64,000 nucleotides of DNA from Methylorubrum salsuginis. GTDB lineage: Bacteria > Pseudomonadota > Alphaproteobacteria > Rhizobiales > Beijerinckiaceae. Shown here one piece after another: positions 34,040 through 45,233 of the stretch. The first letter of the stretch is position 1; each line of letters begins with the position of its first letter. The stretch lies in contig NZ_FOSV01000001.1 of the NCBI RefSeq assembly GCF_900114375.1, positions 539,208 through 603,207 of the forward strand. Direction: 5' to 3'. The notes below the pieces were generated by a model. That model made no database searches and had not been told where the DNA came from. It was given only the letters and a program-made list of their open reading frames with translations. The position numbers were made by a program, and so were the translations under genes.

Positions 34040-35725
34040 TCAGGCGCGACGGCGGGCCATCAGCGCGAGGCCGAGGCAGGCGAGCAGGCCGAGCCCGAAG
34101 GATGCATCCCCGAATCGCGCGTAGAGGGTGCGGCCCGGCAGCCGCTGGGGCAGCGCGGAATCGAGCACGCCCTCGCTGCCGAGCGGCAGGCTCGCCAGGA
34201 TACGACCGTGGCCGTCCACCACCGCCGAGATGCCGGAATTGGCGTCGCGCACCAGCGGCAGCCCCTCCTCCACCGCCCTGAGCCGCGCCTGGGCGAAGTG
34301 CTGGCGCGGGCCCGGCGTGTCGCCGAACCACGCATCGTTGGTGAGGTTCAGGATCAGGCCCGGCACCGCCGGGGCCGCCTCGGGCGCGGCGGGCGGCAGG
34401 ATCGCGCCGGGAAAGATCGCCTCGTAACAGATCGTCGCCGCCACCGGCGGCAGGCCCGGGACAGAGAGGATGCGCTGGCCCTCGCGGCTCCCCGGCGTGA
34501 AGCCGCCCGGCACCGCCACGAACTGGCGCAGGCCCACCGCCCGCAAGGCGGCGTCGAACGGCCCCGGCAGATACTCGCCGAAGGGCACGAGATGGACCTT
34601 GTCGTAGACCTCGCCGATCCGCCCGCCGGGGCCGATGGTCAGGATCGAGTTGTGGAACACCGCGTTCTCGCGGGTCAGCGGCTCGCGCCCCCGCGCCGCG
34701 CCGGTGACGAGCTGCTTGCCCTCCGGCAGGGCCGCGCCGATCCGCCCGAGCGCCTGGGGATCGCGCTGGATCAGGAACGGGAAGGCCGATTCCGGCCAGA
34801 TCAGGTGGGTGACGTCACTGATGCCGGTGCGCTCCGGCGAGAGCGCCCGGTCGCTCATCTCCAGATATTTGCCGACGATCTCGTCACGCATGTCGGCGCG
34901 GAAGCGGGCGTCCTGCGGCACGTTGGGCTGGATCAGCCGCAGGCGCACGCCCGCCACCGTCGGATCGGGCGAGGCCGGCAGCCGCAAGGCGCCGTAGGCG
35001 GCGAGTCCGGCCAGGGCGACGAGCGCCACGAGCGAGGGCGCGGTGCGTCCGCGCGCGGTCGTGCCGGTGGCCAGCGTCGCGGGCGCCGCGGCGATCAGGA
35101 TCGCCAGCAGCGTCAGCCCATAGAGGCCGATGACCGAGGCCGCCTGCATCGTCCACAGATTGGAGCCCAGCGCCATGCCCAGCGTGTTCCAGGGAAACCC
35201 CGTGAACAGATGCCCGCGCAGCCACTCGGCCCCAGCGAGGCCGAAGGCGAGCGCGGCGATCCGCGCCGGCCCGCGCGACCACACCAGCCGCGCGGCGGCG
35301 AATCCCACGGCGAAGAACAATGCGAGCACGGCGGGCAGGCCGAGCACGCCCAGCGGCATCGCCCAGGCGAACTGGTCCGCCTCCACGAGGAAGGCGGCGC
35401 CGAGCCACCACAGGCCCGCGGTGAAGTAGCCGAAGCCCCAGGCCCAGCCGATCCAGGCGCTGCTCTGCAGCGTGCGCCGGAGCGAGCCGCCGACGCTCGC
35501 CCCGTCGATCAGCCAGACCGCGACGCTGAGCGAGACGATGAGCGCCGGAAACAGCCCGTAGGGCGGCATCGCCAGCGCCCCGAGGGCCCCTGCCGCGACG
35601 GCGAGCCCGAACCGGCCCCAGCGGTGGCTGAGGATGACGCGATGCGCCAGCCCGTCGAGCAAACCGACGCGCGCCGCATCCGGGCGCGAAGCCTCACCGG
35701 CCACGCGGGCGGAACGCGCTGTCAT
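34040..35725 (-). CDS. lnt: Apolipoprotein N-acyltransferase
   Basis: Adds the third acyl chain to lipoproteins in the inner membrane. The first 210 residues or so contain five to six membrane helices; the nitrilase-like periplasmic domain carries the catalytic triad in LIWPESAFPF (Glu), YDKVHLVPFGEYLP (Lys) and TICYEAIFP (Cys). A final membrane helix closes the 561-residue protein. It is the last gene of a ybeY-corC-lnt operon, the same order as in Escherichia coli ybeYX-lnt. Confidence 0.95.
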   Translation of the reverse strand: MTARSARVAGEASRPDAARVGLLDGLAHRVILSHRWGRFGLAVAAGALGALAMPPYGLFPALIVSLSVAVWLIDGASVGGSLRRTLQSSAWIGWAWGFGYFTAGLWWLGAAFLVEADQFAWAMPLGVLGLPAVLALFFAVGFAAARLVWSRGPARIAALAFGLAGAEWLRGHLFTGFPWNTLGMALGSNLWTMQAASVIGLYGLTLLAILIAAAPATLATGTTARGRTAPSLVALVALAGLAAYGALRLPASPDPTVAGVRLRLIQPNVPQDARFRADMRDEIVGKYLEMSDRALSPERTGISDVTHLIWPESAFPFLIQRDPQALGRIGAALPEGKQLVTGAARGREPLTRENAVFHNSILTIGPGGRIGEVYDKVHLVPFGEYLPGPFDAALRAVGLRQFVAVPGGFTPGSREGQRILSVPGLPPVAATICYEAIFPGAILPPAAPEAAPAVPGLILNLTNDAWFGDTPGPRQHFAQARLRAVEEGLPLVRDANSGISAVVDGHGRILASLPLGSEGVLDSALPQRLPGRTLYARFGDASFGLGLLACLGLALMARRRA

Positions 35726-35750
35726 GACCGGCTCACGGCTCGTCTTTCGA

Positions 35751-36893
35751 TCAATGGCCGGATTCGGCGGCCTGGGGCCCGTCCGTCACGGCTGAGCGCG
35801 GCGGCGGCAGGGCGAGCGGGACCACGGTGCTGATCTTGGCCGGCGCCCGCTGGAGCTTGATCCGCTTCACCCGGCGGGGATCGGCGTCGAGCACCTCGAA
35901 CTCGATGTCGCCGGGGCCGGCGATCACTTCGCCGCGGGACGGCACCCGGCCGGCGAGCGTCACGATCAGGCCGCCGATCGTGTCGATCTCCTCGGCCATC
36001 TCGCCGACCGCCGCGACGAGGTCGACGCCGGTGATCTCGGCCACCTCGGCGAGGCCCGCGCGGGCATCGGCCACGAAGGCCTCCGACTCGCCCTCCAGGC
36101 GGTGGATCAGATGGCCCTCGGCCACGTCGTGCTCGTCCTCGATGTCGCCGACCACCATCTCGATCAGGTCCTCGATCGAGATCAGGCCGTCGGTGCCGCC
36201 ATACTCGTCGATGACCAGCGCCATGTGGGTGCGCGTCGCCTGCATCCGCACCAGCAGGTCGATCGCCGGCATGGAGGGCGGCACGAACAGGACGGGGCGC
36301 TGGATGCGGGTGGAGGCGAGCGTGGCCGAGAGATCGACCTTGCCGAGATCGAGCCCGCGGAGCGCCCGCGACGCGGGCTGGCGCCGGGGCCGGGGGGCGG
36401 GCTTGGCCTCCGCGGTCGCGTCCGGCGCACCGGCACTCGCCGGCGCGGGCGGGGCGCGGCGGGGGGCGGCCTCGGCCTTGGCGGCGAGGTATTCGACGAA
36501 GTCGCGGATGTGGACCATGCCGCGGGGGTCGTCGAGCGTCTCGCCGTAGACCGGCAGGCGCGAATGGCCGGCGGTGCGGAACAGCTTGAGCAGGTCGCTG
36601 AGGCTGGTCTCGACGGCGACCGCGACGATGTCGGCGCGGGGCACCATCACGTCGTCGACCCGCACCTTGTGCAGGCCCAGCACGTTCTTGAGCATGGCCC
36701 GTTCGAGGGGCGAGAACGCGTCCTCGCCGGTATCGGGCTCGGCCAGCGCCTCCTCGATGCCGGCGCGCAGGGAATCGCGCTGGCGCAGGTGGAAGACGCT
36801 GAGCAGACGATCGTACCACGCCTCGCGAGGCGGCGGTTCGGCGTCGGCGGTCGGCGCGGCAAGGGCCGCGCCGCGACTTCGGTCGTTGGTCAT
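35751..36893 (-). CDS. corC: CorC/HlyC-type CBS-domain protein
   Basis: The 380-residue cytoplasmic protein has a CBS pair starting at [17 protein letters not shown] (about residue 80) and continuing after [17 protein letters not shown]...[25 protein letters not shown], then the CorC/HlyC transporter-associated domain. A Pro/Ala-rich insert of about 50 residues (near 140-190, [15 protein letters not shown] and following) splits the two CBS repeats and is longer than in the E. coli protein. The family is linked to Mg/Co efflux control. It lies between ybeY and lnt. Confidence 0.92.
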   Translation of the reverse strand: MTNDRSRGAALAAPTADAEPPPREAWYDRLLSVFHLRQRDSLRAGIEEALAEPDTGEDAFSPLERAMLKNVLGLHKVRVDDVMVPRADIVAVAVETSLSDLLKLFRTAGHSRLPVYGETLDDPRGMVHIRDFVEYLAAKAEAAPRRAPPAPASAGAPDATAEAKPAPRPRRQPASRALRGLDLGKVDLSATLASTRIQRPVLFVPPSMPAIDLLVRMQATRTHMALVIDEYGGTDGLISIEDLIEMVVGDIEDEHDVAEGHLIHRLEGESEAFVADARAGLAEVAEITGVDLVAAVGEMAEEIDTIGGLIVTLAGRVPSRGEVIAGPGDIEFEVLDADPRRVKRIKLQRAPAKISTVVPLALPPPRSAVTDGPQAAESGH

Positions 36894-36938
36894 CGGTCTC
36901 TGTGTCGGAGGGATCGGGACGGCCGGATCGGCCGCGAT

Positions 36939-37436
36939 TCAACCCTCGTAGGGGTCTGGGATGTCGAGGGTGCGAAGGGCGGCGACTTCGAGCGCCTCCA
37001 TGGCCTCGGCTTCCGCCTCGCCGGTCTCGTGGTCCTGTCCGAGGAGGTGAAGGGTGCCATGGACCAGGAGATGGGCGAGATGATGCGCCAGCGGCTTCGA
37101 CTGCTCGCCAGTCTCGCGCACGAGCGTCTCATACGCAAGGACGACATCGCCCAGCGGGCGCGGCGCGCCGGGATGGGAGGGTTGCGCGGGCGCCGGGAAG
37201 GAGAGGACGTTGGTCGCGTTGTCCTTGCCGCGCCACGTGCGGTTCAATTCCCGCACCGCCGCGTCGTCGGTCAGCAGCACGCTGACCTCGACCGGCCCGG
37301 CCGGCGAATCGGGGGCGATGGCGAGCCCCGCCTCGACGGCACGGATCGCGAAGGCTTCGAGGTCGGGGATCGCCTCTTCCCAACGGGAATCCTCGACGGC
37401 GACGTCGATCTCGGCGTCGATCTCGGTTTGGCTCAC
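36939..37436 (-). CDS. ybeY: Endoribonuclease YbeY (16S rRNA maturation)
   Basis: Zinc-dependent RNase for rRNA 3'-end maturation and ribosome quality control. The metal motif HGTLHLLGQDH (HxxxHxxxxxH) is complete, and NRTWRGKDNATNVLSFPAP is the second conserved element. I chose GTG 37436 (MSQTEIDAEIDV, 165 residues); an in-frame GTG at 37481 would add 15 residues, and neither has a strong ribosome site. It heads the ybeY-corC-lnt operon. The phoH (ybeZ) gene that often precedes it is absent here. Confidence 0.93.
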   Translation of the reverse strand: MSQTEIDAEIDVAVEDSRWEEAIPDLEAFAIRAVEAGLAIAPDSPAGPVEVSVLLTDDAAVRELNRTWRGKDNATNVLSFPAPAQPSHPGAPRPLGDVVLAYETLVRETGEQSKPLAHHLAHLLVHGTLHLLGQDHETGEAEAEAMEALEVAALRTLDIPDPYEG

Positions 37437-37572
37437 AGGTCGGTCGGCCTTCGGGGTTGCGCGGGCGGACCCGTTTAGCACCGCCGCCGCCCGCGCGCGA
37501 CCGCTCGCCGGTGCTTGGCGTCGCTGTCGATGCGATAGGTCTGAATTCTTCTCATTTCATAAGACAAAACAC

Positions 37573-37605
37573 CTTTGTGCATCGCAAATATTGCATCGCA
37601 CAAAG
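37573..37605. promoter_or_regulatory. Inverted repeat in the AT-rich ybeY-hppA intergenic region
   Basis: CTTTGTGC (37573-37580) and GCACAAAG (37598-37605) are perfect inverted 8-mers enclosing two direct copies of TGCATCGCA. The stretch 37550-37625 is strikingly AT-rich for this genome. It is the likely regulatory region for hppA, whose start is 193 bases downstream; the binding protein is unknown. I see no gene in 37437-37797. Confidence 0.4.
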
Positions 37606-37797
37606 TAAAATTCTGTAATTATCGTTCAACTTCGCCGCCGAAACGGGTTTCGCTCGCGCCGGGCGTTTGCGCTCCACGCTGAAGTTTGGCAATCAAGTTC
37701 CGCTCTTTCAGGGAGGGCGCCGAAGACCCGAGCAGCACGTCCCGTGGCCATCCCGGCCAAGCTCGGAAAACCACAATCAAAATCCAAGGACGCACGA

Positions 37798-39930
<2,133 letters not shown>

Positions 39931-39989
39931 CGCGTGACAGAGCCTGTGCTCTGCGTCCGGATCCCAACGTTCCGCATTGCAGCAACCTC

Positions 39990-40085
39990 GAGCATCGTCC
40001 TGGATATCGGATCCAGGACGATGCTCTCCGTTGTTGTGCCCCATCGTCTCTTTCCGAAAGCCGGTTTCCAGCTTTCGGGACGATG
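39990..40085 (-). repeat. Composite two-hairpin intergenic repeat, copy 2
   Basis: Read on the minus strand this has the same layout as 12298-12397. First comes an interrupted palindrome (40085-40042: outer catcgtc/gacgatg, inner ccgaaag/ctttcgg around ctggaaaccgg). After a 15-base spacer follows a perfect 15-bp stem (40026-40012 with 40004-39990) whose loop contains tccga. The stem sequences differ from copy 1, but pairing is kept. It lies 59 bases after the hppA stop. Confidence 0.78.
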
Positions 40086-40099
40086 CACTTGAGTGACGG

Positions 40100-40124
40100 A
40101 GGGCCGCCTCGCGACGGCGGCCCT
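40100..40124 (+). terminator. GC hairpin downstream of hppA
   Basis: A perfect 9-bp stem (agggccgcc with ggcggccct) and a 7-base loop follow the composite repeat. It could terminate hppA transcription; only a short T-containing tail (tcgacg) follows. Confidence 0.45.
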
Positions 40125-40399
40125 TCGACGTGACGGCCGAGACAAATCGAGTCCTCTGCGGCTCGGCAGGGCGGCAGCCTCCGGCCACGTGCCCCACGAG
40201 GCAGATGCCAAGCCGACATTCGCAAATCGGCCGCTGCCGACAGGCCGATGGATAGGCCCCCCGTCCACCCCGGTGAGCGGCCCACCCGTGTCGACGGCCA
40301 TGGCCCCGGCGAGCACCGCCGGCAGCTGGAAGGACCCACCGCGGGCGAGGTTCTCCACCGCGGGCCCAGGCGGAAAGGAGGAGGCGGCGGCTGCGCTTC
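40125..40399. other. Gap without a recognisable gene
   Basis: Nothing between the hppA-side hairpin and acr3 is convincing as a gene. One minus-strand frame contains LPAVLAGAMAVDTGGP, which faintly recalls a membrane segment of sugar phosphotransferase IIC proteins, but the frame around it has no family pattern. It may be a decayed fragment or chance. Confidence 0.5.
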
Positions 40400-41467
40400 T
40401 CAGACCTCACGGGCGGCGGGCTTCCGCACCGCCCCCTTGGCCGCCGCTCCGCGCTCGTACCACCCCTGGGAACGGTTCACGATCCACACGACCGACAGCA
40501 TGACCGGCACCTCGATGAGGACGCCGACCACGGTGGCCAGCGCCGCGCCCGAGTTGAAGCCGAACAGGCTGATGGCGGCGGCCACCGCGAGCTCGAAGAA
40601 GTTCGAGGCGCCGATCAGCGCCGAGGGGCCGGCGACGCAGTGCGGCTCGCCGGCCGCGCGGTTCAGGAGGTAGGCCAGCCCCGAGTTCAGGTAGACCTGG
40701 ATCAGGATGGGCACCGCGAGCAGGCCGATCACCGCCGGCTGGGCCAGGATCTGCTCGCCCTGGAAGCCGAACAGCAGCACCAGGGTGGCCAACAGCGCCA
40801 CCAGCGAGACGGGCCCTAGCGTGCCAAGCAGACGGTCAAGCGCCGGCTGGCCGCCCCCTGCGAGCAGGCTCCGGCGGACCAACTGCGCAATCACCACAGG
40901 AATGACGATGTAGAGGACCACCGACAGCACCAGCGTCCCCCAGGGCACCGTGATCGCCGAGAGCCCGAGCAGCAGGCCGACGATGGGGGCGAAGGCCACC
41001 ACCATGATTGTGTCGTTGAGCGCCACCTGGCTCAGGGTGAAGTGCGGCTCGCCCCGGGTCAGGTTCGACCAGACGAACACCATGGCGGTGCAGGGCGCCG
41101 CCGCCAGGATGATGAGCCCGGCGATGTAGCTGTCGACCTGGTCGGCGGGCAGGGAGGGCCGGAACAGGTACCCGATGAACAGCCAGCCGAGCGCGGCCAT
41201 CGAGAGCGGCTTCACCGCCCAGTTGACGAACAGCGTCACGCCGATGCCGCGCCAGTGCCGGCCGACGTGTCCAAGGGAGGCGAAGTCGATCTTGAGCAGC
41301 ATGGGGATGACCATGAGCCAGATCAGGACCGCCACCGGCAGGTTCACCTTGGCGATCTCTGCGGCGCCGACGGCGTGGAAGAACCCCGGCATGACGTGGC
41401 CGAGCGCGATGCCGGCCACGATGCAGAGGGCGACCCAGAGGGTCAGGTAGCGTTCGAAGGTGCTCAT
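40400..41467 (-). CDS. acr3: Arsenite efflux transporter ACR3
   Basis: Exports arsenite across the inner membrane using the proton gradient. The 355-residue protein has ten membrane helices and the ACR3 Cys motif in ILAAAPCTAMVFVW, with the late LNDTIMVVAFAPIVG and GPSALIGASNFFELAVA elements. The ATG at 41467 overlaps the arsC stop (ATGA), so translation is coupled; the longer open frame upstream is a shadow of arsC. It is the last gene of an arsR-arsC-acr3 operon. Confidence 0.94.
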   Translation of the reverse strand: MSTFERYLTLWVALCIVAGIALGHVMPGFFHAVGAAEIAKVNLPVAVLIWLMVIPMLLKIDFASLGHVGRHWRGIGVTLFVNWAVKPLSMAALGWLFIGYLFRPSLPADQVDSYIAGLIILAAAPCTAMVFVWSNLTRGEPHFTLSQVALNDTIMVVAFAPIVGLLLGLSAITVPWGTLVLSVVLYIVIPVVIAQLVRRSLLAGGGQPALDRLLGTLGPVSLVALLATLVLLFGFQGEQILAQPAVIGLLAVPILIQVYLNSGLAYLLNRAAGEPHCVAGPSALIGASNFFELAVAAAISLFGFNSGAALATVVGVLIEVPVMLSVVWIVNRSQGWYERGAAAKGAVRKPAAREV

Positions 41468-41910
41468 GGGGCCTCGGCGGTGGCGACGCGGCGGCCGTGC
41501 CCGTCGACGACGCGCTCGCCGTCCTCCTTCACGAACTCGCCCCGCTGGGCGGGCAGCAGGTCCAGCACCGCCTCGGAGGGCCGGCACAGGCGCACGCCCT
41601 TCGGGCTCACCACCAGCGGTCGGTTGAGCAGCACCGGATGGGCCTCGACGGCGTCGAGGAGTTGGTCGTCGGTCAGCGTCGGGTCGGCGAGGCCGAGCTC
41701 GGCGTGGGGCGTGCCCTTCTCGCGCAGCGCGTCGCGCACCGTGAGGCCGGCGCGGGCGAGCAGTTGCTTGAGGAGCGCCCGGCTCGGGGGCGTCTTGAGA
41801 TACTCGACCACGTGCGGCTCGACCCCCGCGTTGCGGATCATCGCCAGGGTGTTGCGGGACGTGCCGCAGGCGGGATTGTGGTAGACGACGACGTCGAACG
41901 CCTCAGGCAT
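41464..41910 (-). CDS. arsC: Arsenate reductase (glutaredoxin-coupled ArsC)
   Basis: Reduces arsenate to arsenite for export. The catalytic Cys15 lies in YHNPACGTSRNTLAMIRNAG, the glutaredoxin-type ArsC signature, and the arginines in the DDQLLDAVEAHPVLLNRPLVV region are as expected. The length of 148 residues is normal. It overlaps arsR by eight bases and acr3 by four. Confidence 0.95.
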   Translation of the reverse strand: MPEAFDVVVYHNPACGTSRNTLAMIRNAGVEPHVVEYLKTPPSRALLKQLLARAGLTVRDALREKGTPHAELGLADPTLTDDQLLDAVEAHPVLLNRPLVVSPKGVRLCRPSEAVLDLLPAQRGEFVKEDGERVVDGHGRRVATAEAP

Positions 41911-42262
41911 GGGCGGTGTCTCCGGTGGGGCAATCGCAGGCGGACAGGGCGGCGGCGACGGGGGCGCAGACCTCCGGTCGGCCCTGGCAGCAGTCGCGCA
42001 TCAGGAAGGCGATCAGGTCGGACAGGCCGTCATAGGCGGCGCTGTAGATGACCGACTTGCCCTCCCGCCGGGAGGTGATCAGCCCGGCATGGGAGAGCTC
42101 CTTCAGGTGGAAGGACAGGTTGTTGCCGGCGACGCCGACCTCGCTCGCCAGCACGCCGGCGGCGAGACCGTCCGGCCCGGCGGTGACGAGGGCGCGCACG
42201 ACCCGGAACCGATGCTCCTGGCCGAGGGCCGCGAAGGCGGCGAGGGCTTGCCGTTCTTCCAT
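41903..42262 (-). CDS. arsR: ArsR/SmtB-family arsenic-responsive repressor
   Basis: The 119-residue protein is a winged helix-turn-helix regulator (LASEVGVAGNNLSFHLKELSHAGLITSRREGKSVIYSA). The family sensor Cys pair near the DNA-binding helix is not evident. Instead the C-terminal tail is Cys-rich: DCC...EVCAP...CDCPTG, a likely As(III) site. It probably represses itself, arsC and acr3, and the divergent arsH. A palindrome lies just upstream of its start. Confidence 0.92.
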   Translation of the reverse strand: MEERQALAAFAALGQEHRFRVVRALVTAGPDGLAAGVLASEVGVAGNNLSFHLKELSHAGLITSRREGKSVIYSAAYDGLSDLIAFLMRDCCQGRPEVCAPVAAALSACDCPTGDTAHA

Positions 42263-42277
42263 GGAATGACCTACATA

Positions 42278-42291
42278 TCAACGAACGTTGA
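42278..42291. promoter_or_regulatory. Probable ArsR operator
   Basis: TCAACG-AA-CGTTGA, within a longer imperfect dyad (ctac...gtag), lies in the 50-base region between arsR and arsH. Its AT-rich dyad form and position are those of ArsR/SmtB operators covering divergent promoters. Confidence 0.65.
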
Positions 42292-42312
42292 ATCGTAGAG
42301 AGGTCTAGCGCC

Positions 42313-43059
42313 TTGGACAAGCCCCAGCAGCCGTTCGCCGACGGGATGCCGAATGTTTCCGAGGCGCACTTCGCGGTGCCGACTTCCGAGCAGGTGGAGG
42401 CGTCGGTGCCGTTGGCGCACGCGCCCCGCTTCCTGATCCTCTACGGGTCGCTCCGGGAGCGGTCCTTCAGCCGCTTCCTGGCCTATGAGGCGGCGCGCCT
42501 GCTGGAAGCGATGGGGGGCGAGGTACGGATCTACGACGCGCACGGCCTGCCGCTCCCCGACGACGCCGCGGCCGATCACCCGAAGGTGCAGGAACTGCGA
42601 AACCTCTCGATCTGGTCCGAAGGGCAGGTCTGGGTCAGCCCGGAGCGACACGGCAACCTGACCGGGGTGATGAAGGCCCAGATCGACTGGCTGCCGCTCA
42701 GCGAGGGCTCGGTGCGCCCGACGCAGGGGCGGACGCTCGCGGTCATGCAGGTCTCGGGCGGATCGCAGAGCTTCAACGCGGTCAACAGCCTGCGGGTGCT
42801 CGGGCGCTGGATGCGGATGGTGACGATCCCGAACCAGTCGTCGGTGCCGATGGCCTACAAGGAGTTCGACGATGCCGGCCGCATGAAGCCGGGGCCGCTC
42901 TACGACCGCGTGGTCGATGTCTGCGAGGAACTGATGAAGTTCACGCTCCTCACCCGCGGGCGGGCCGACTATCTCGTCGACCGCTACTCCGAGCGGAAGG
43001 AGCGGGAGCCGGAGCGGCTGCAGGCGGTGGCCGCCGATATCGGGTTCGCGAGGCGCTGA
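42313..43059 (+). CDS. arsH: Arsenical resistance protein ArsH (NADPH-dependent FMN oxidoreductase)
   Basis: The 248-residue flavoprotein oxidises trivalent methylated and aromatic arsenicals. The phosphate-binding [13 protein letters not shown] loop (about residue 42), RGNL-like [21 protein letters not shown], and [25 protein letters not shown] are the ArsH flavodoxin-like pattern. The start may be TTG 42313 or ATG 42346; the residues before RFLILYGS are typical in either case. It is divergent from arsR and shares its operator. Confidence 0.94.
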   Translation: MDKPQQPFADGMPNVSEAHFAVPTSEQVEASVPLAHAPRFLILYGSLRERSFSRFLAYEAARLLEAMGGEVRIYDAHGLPLPDDAAADHPKVQELRNLSIWSEGQVWVSPERHGNLTGVMKAQIDWLPLSEGSVRPTQGRTLAVMQVSGGSQSFNAVNSLRVLGRWMRMVTIPNQSSVPMAYKEFDDAGRMKPGPLYDRVVDVCEELMKFTLLTRGRADYLVDRYSERKEREPERLQAVAADIGFARR

Positions 43060-43073
43060 AGCCGGGCTCCGGC

Positions 43074-43844
43074 TCAGTTCGCTCCCTCGTCGGGGATGTT
43101 CAGGAGATGTCCGCAGGCCTTGCAATGCACGGCGTCCGGCTCGTGGCGCTGCAACCCGCAGGCGGTGCAGGGGAAGCGCACCTTGTAGGGCCGGAACACC
43201 ACCTGGGCGAGGCGGAAGAACAGCGTCACGCCGCAGATCATCACGAAGACCGACAGCAGCCGGCCCGTCGTCCCGGGCAGGGTGATGTCGCCGTAGCCGG
43301 TCGTCGTGAGCGACGTCACCGTGAAGTACAGGGCATCGACGGGCGTCCGGATCGCCGGGTTGCCGCCGTGCTGCGTGGCGTAGACGATCCCGGTCATGAC
43401 GAAGACGAACACTACGAGGTTCGTGGCGGCCAGGATCGCCTCCTCGTTGCGGCGAAACAGGTCGCTGTCGGCCCGCAGCCGCTCCAGCAGATGGTAGGTG
43501 CGCAGCAGGCGCAGCGTCCGCAGGATGCGCAGGAATCCGACGCCCTCGACGACGACGGGCGCGAGGAACGAGGCGACGGCCACGAGGTCCGTCCACGTGC
43601 TCAGATGCCGGAACTCGCGCCAGGGGGCGCGGCTGACGAGGAGGCGGGCGGCGAAGTCGGCCAGGACGCAGGCGCCCACCGCCACGTCGGCGGCGACGAT
43701 CCAGGGCGACAGCGGCAGGAACGACGTGACGATCACGAAGGCGATGGTCGCCACGTCGAACACGAGCAGGGCGTAGCGGAAGCGGTGTGCGCCGGGCGTG
43801 TCGCCCTCGTAAAGCTCCCGCAGCGTCGCGGAGGGCGTCGTCAT
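43074..43844 (-). CDS. Voltage-gated-type potassium channel with C-terminal zinc ribbon
   Basis: The 256-residue protein has six membrane helices in Kv style. S4 is an Arg-rich segment (ILRTLRLLRTYHLLERLR) and the pore contains the selectivity filter TTTGYGDI. The C-terminus carries two CxxC pairs (CTACGLQRHEPDAVHCKACG) like a zinc ribbon, which is not part of the standard channel. It starts 10 bases after nhaA on the same strand, suggesting joint control of K+ and Na+/H+ balance. Confidence 0.88.
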   Translation of the reverse strand: MTTPSATLRELYEGDTPGAHRFRYALLVFDVATIAFVIVTSFLPLSPWIVAADVAVGACVLADFAARLLVSRAPWREFRHLSTWTDLVAVASFLAPVVVEGVGFLRILRTLRLLRTYHLLERLRADSDLFRRNEEAILAATNLVVFVFVMTGIVYATQHGGNPAIRTPVDALYFTVTSLTTTGYGDITLPGTTGRLLSVFVMICGVTLFFRLAQVVFRPYKVRFPCTACGLQRHEPDAVHCKACGHLLNIPDEGAN

Positions 43845-43854
43845 CGAAGGTCGG

Positions 43855-45096
43855 TCACGGGGATCGGGAGCGGGATCCCGCTTCGTCCGGGCCGGCTGGG
43901 CGCCGGGACGGGGCGAGCCGCAGCACCAGCGCCCCGGCCGCCATGCAGGCCAGCGAACCCATCAGCACCCCGACCTTGGTCTCGGCCTCGAGCTCCGGGG
44001 CGTTCGCGAAGGCGAGCAGGCCGATGAACAGGCTCATGGTAAAGCCCACGCCGCAGAGGAGGGAGACGCCGTAGACCTGCGCCCAGGTCGCGTGAGCCGG
44101 GCGCTGCGCCAGCCCGAGCCGCACCGCGGCGAGGACGAGGCCGAACACGCCGACCTGCTTGCCCACGAAGAGCCCGAGCGCCACGCCGAGCGTCACCGGA
44201 TCGAGCAGCATGTGCGGCGTGATCCCCGCCAGCGACACGCCCGCGTTGGCGAAGCCGAAGATCGGCAGGATCAGGTAGGACGACCAAGGATGGACCGCGT
44301 GCTCGAGGATGTGCAGCGGCGAGGTCGGGTCGTCCGGCTTGCCGACGCTGAGGCGCAGGGGGATCGTCAGGGCCAGCAGCACGCCGGCGATGGTCGCGTG
44401 GACGCCCGACTTGAGCACGAACACCCACAGCACGACGCCGAGCAGGAGGTAGGGCCACAGGCGGGCGACGCCGGCCTTGTTCATCCCGTAGAGGAGCGCG
44501 AGCGTGACCGCCGCGCCGCCGAGCATCGGGAGCGACAGGTCGGCGGTGTAGAACGCCGCGATGATGAGGACTGCCCCCAGATCGTCGATGATGGCCAGCG
44601 CCGTCAGGAAGACCTTGAGCGAGACCGGCACCCGGGACCCGAGCAGGGCCAGCACGCCGAGGGCGAAGGCGATGTCGGTGGCGGCCGGGATCGCCCAGCC
44701 CCGCAGGGTCTCGGGCGAGTTCCAGTTCACGGCGGCGTAGACGAGGGCCGGGGCCGCCATGCCGCCGAGCGCGGCCAGCCCCGGCAGGACGCGGTCGGGC
44801 CAGGTGCGCAGGCGCCCGTCCAGAACCTCGCGCTTGATCTCCAGCCCGACGAGCAGGAAGAACACCGCCATGAGGGCGTCGTTGATCCAGTGCAGGACCG
44901 ACAGGGGGCCGACATAGGCCTTGAGCGCGGAAAAGTAGGTGTCCGCCAGGGCCGAGTTCGCCACCACGAGCGCGAGCGCCGCACTCGCCATCAGGACGAG
45001 GCCGCCGCCGGCCTCGCTGGTGAGGGCGTTGCGCAGGGCTGAGAGGGGACGGCGCGCAAGCCGGGGCGCGGCGCGGGAGGGCGATGACACGGGCAT
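43855..45096 (-). CDS. nhaA: Na+/H+ antiporter NhaA
   Basis: The 413-residue inner-membrane antiporter exchanges Na+ for H+. The ion-site pair of aspartates is in [19 protein letters not shown], and [24 protein letters not shown] is the preceding conserved helix. Eleven to twelve membrane helices are visible. The ATG at 45096 ([11 protein letters not shown]) was chosen; the frame upstream is open by chance through the response-regulator region. It lies 137 bases after the broken kinase gene and 10 bases before the channel gene. Confidence 0.94.
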   Translation of the reverse strand: MPVSSPSRAAPRLARRPLSALRNALTSEAGGGLVLMASAALALVVANSALADTYFSALKAYVGPLSVLHWINDALMAVFFLLVGLEIKREVLDGRLRTWPDRVLPGLAALGGMAAPALVYAAVNWNSPETLRGWAIPAATDIAFALGVLALLGSRVPVSLKVFLTALAIIDDLGAVLIIAAFYTADLSLPMLGGAAVTLALLYGMNKAGVARLWPYLLLGVVLWVFVLKSGVHATIAGVLLALTIPLRLSVGKPDDPTSPLHILEHAVHPWSSYLILPIFGFANAGVSLAGITPHMLLDPVTLGVALGLFVGKQVGVFGLVLAAVRLGLAQRPAHATWAQVYGVSLLCGVGFTMSLFIGLLAFANAPELEAETKVGVLMGSLACMAAGALVLRLAPSRRPAGPDEAGSRSRSP

Positions 45097-45233
45097 GGGT
45101 CTCCGGCGCTGGCGGCCCGACCAGCGCGCATCCTGCCGGTCCGACCCACGAACCGCGCACCCTGCGCGGGCTATCGCATCGAAGTCCGCCGGTGACAACC
45201 CGAGCCGCACCGGGCGCGCCGACGCGACCGTCT

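Noticed and set aside
40125..40399. Possible PTS IIC remnant (LPAVLAGAMAVDTGGP) in a minus frame
   Set aside because: Only a short resemblance, with no surrounding family pattern.
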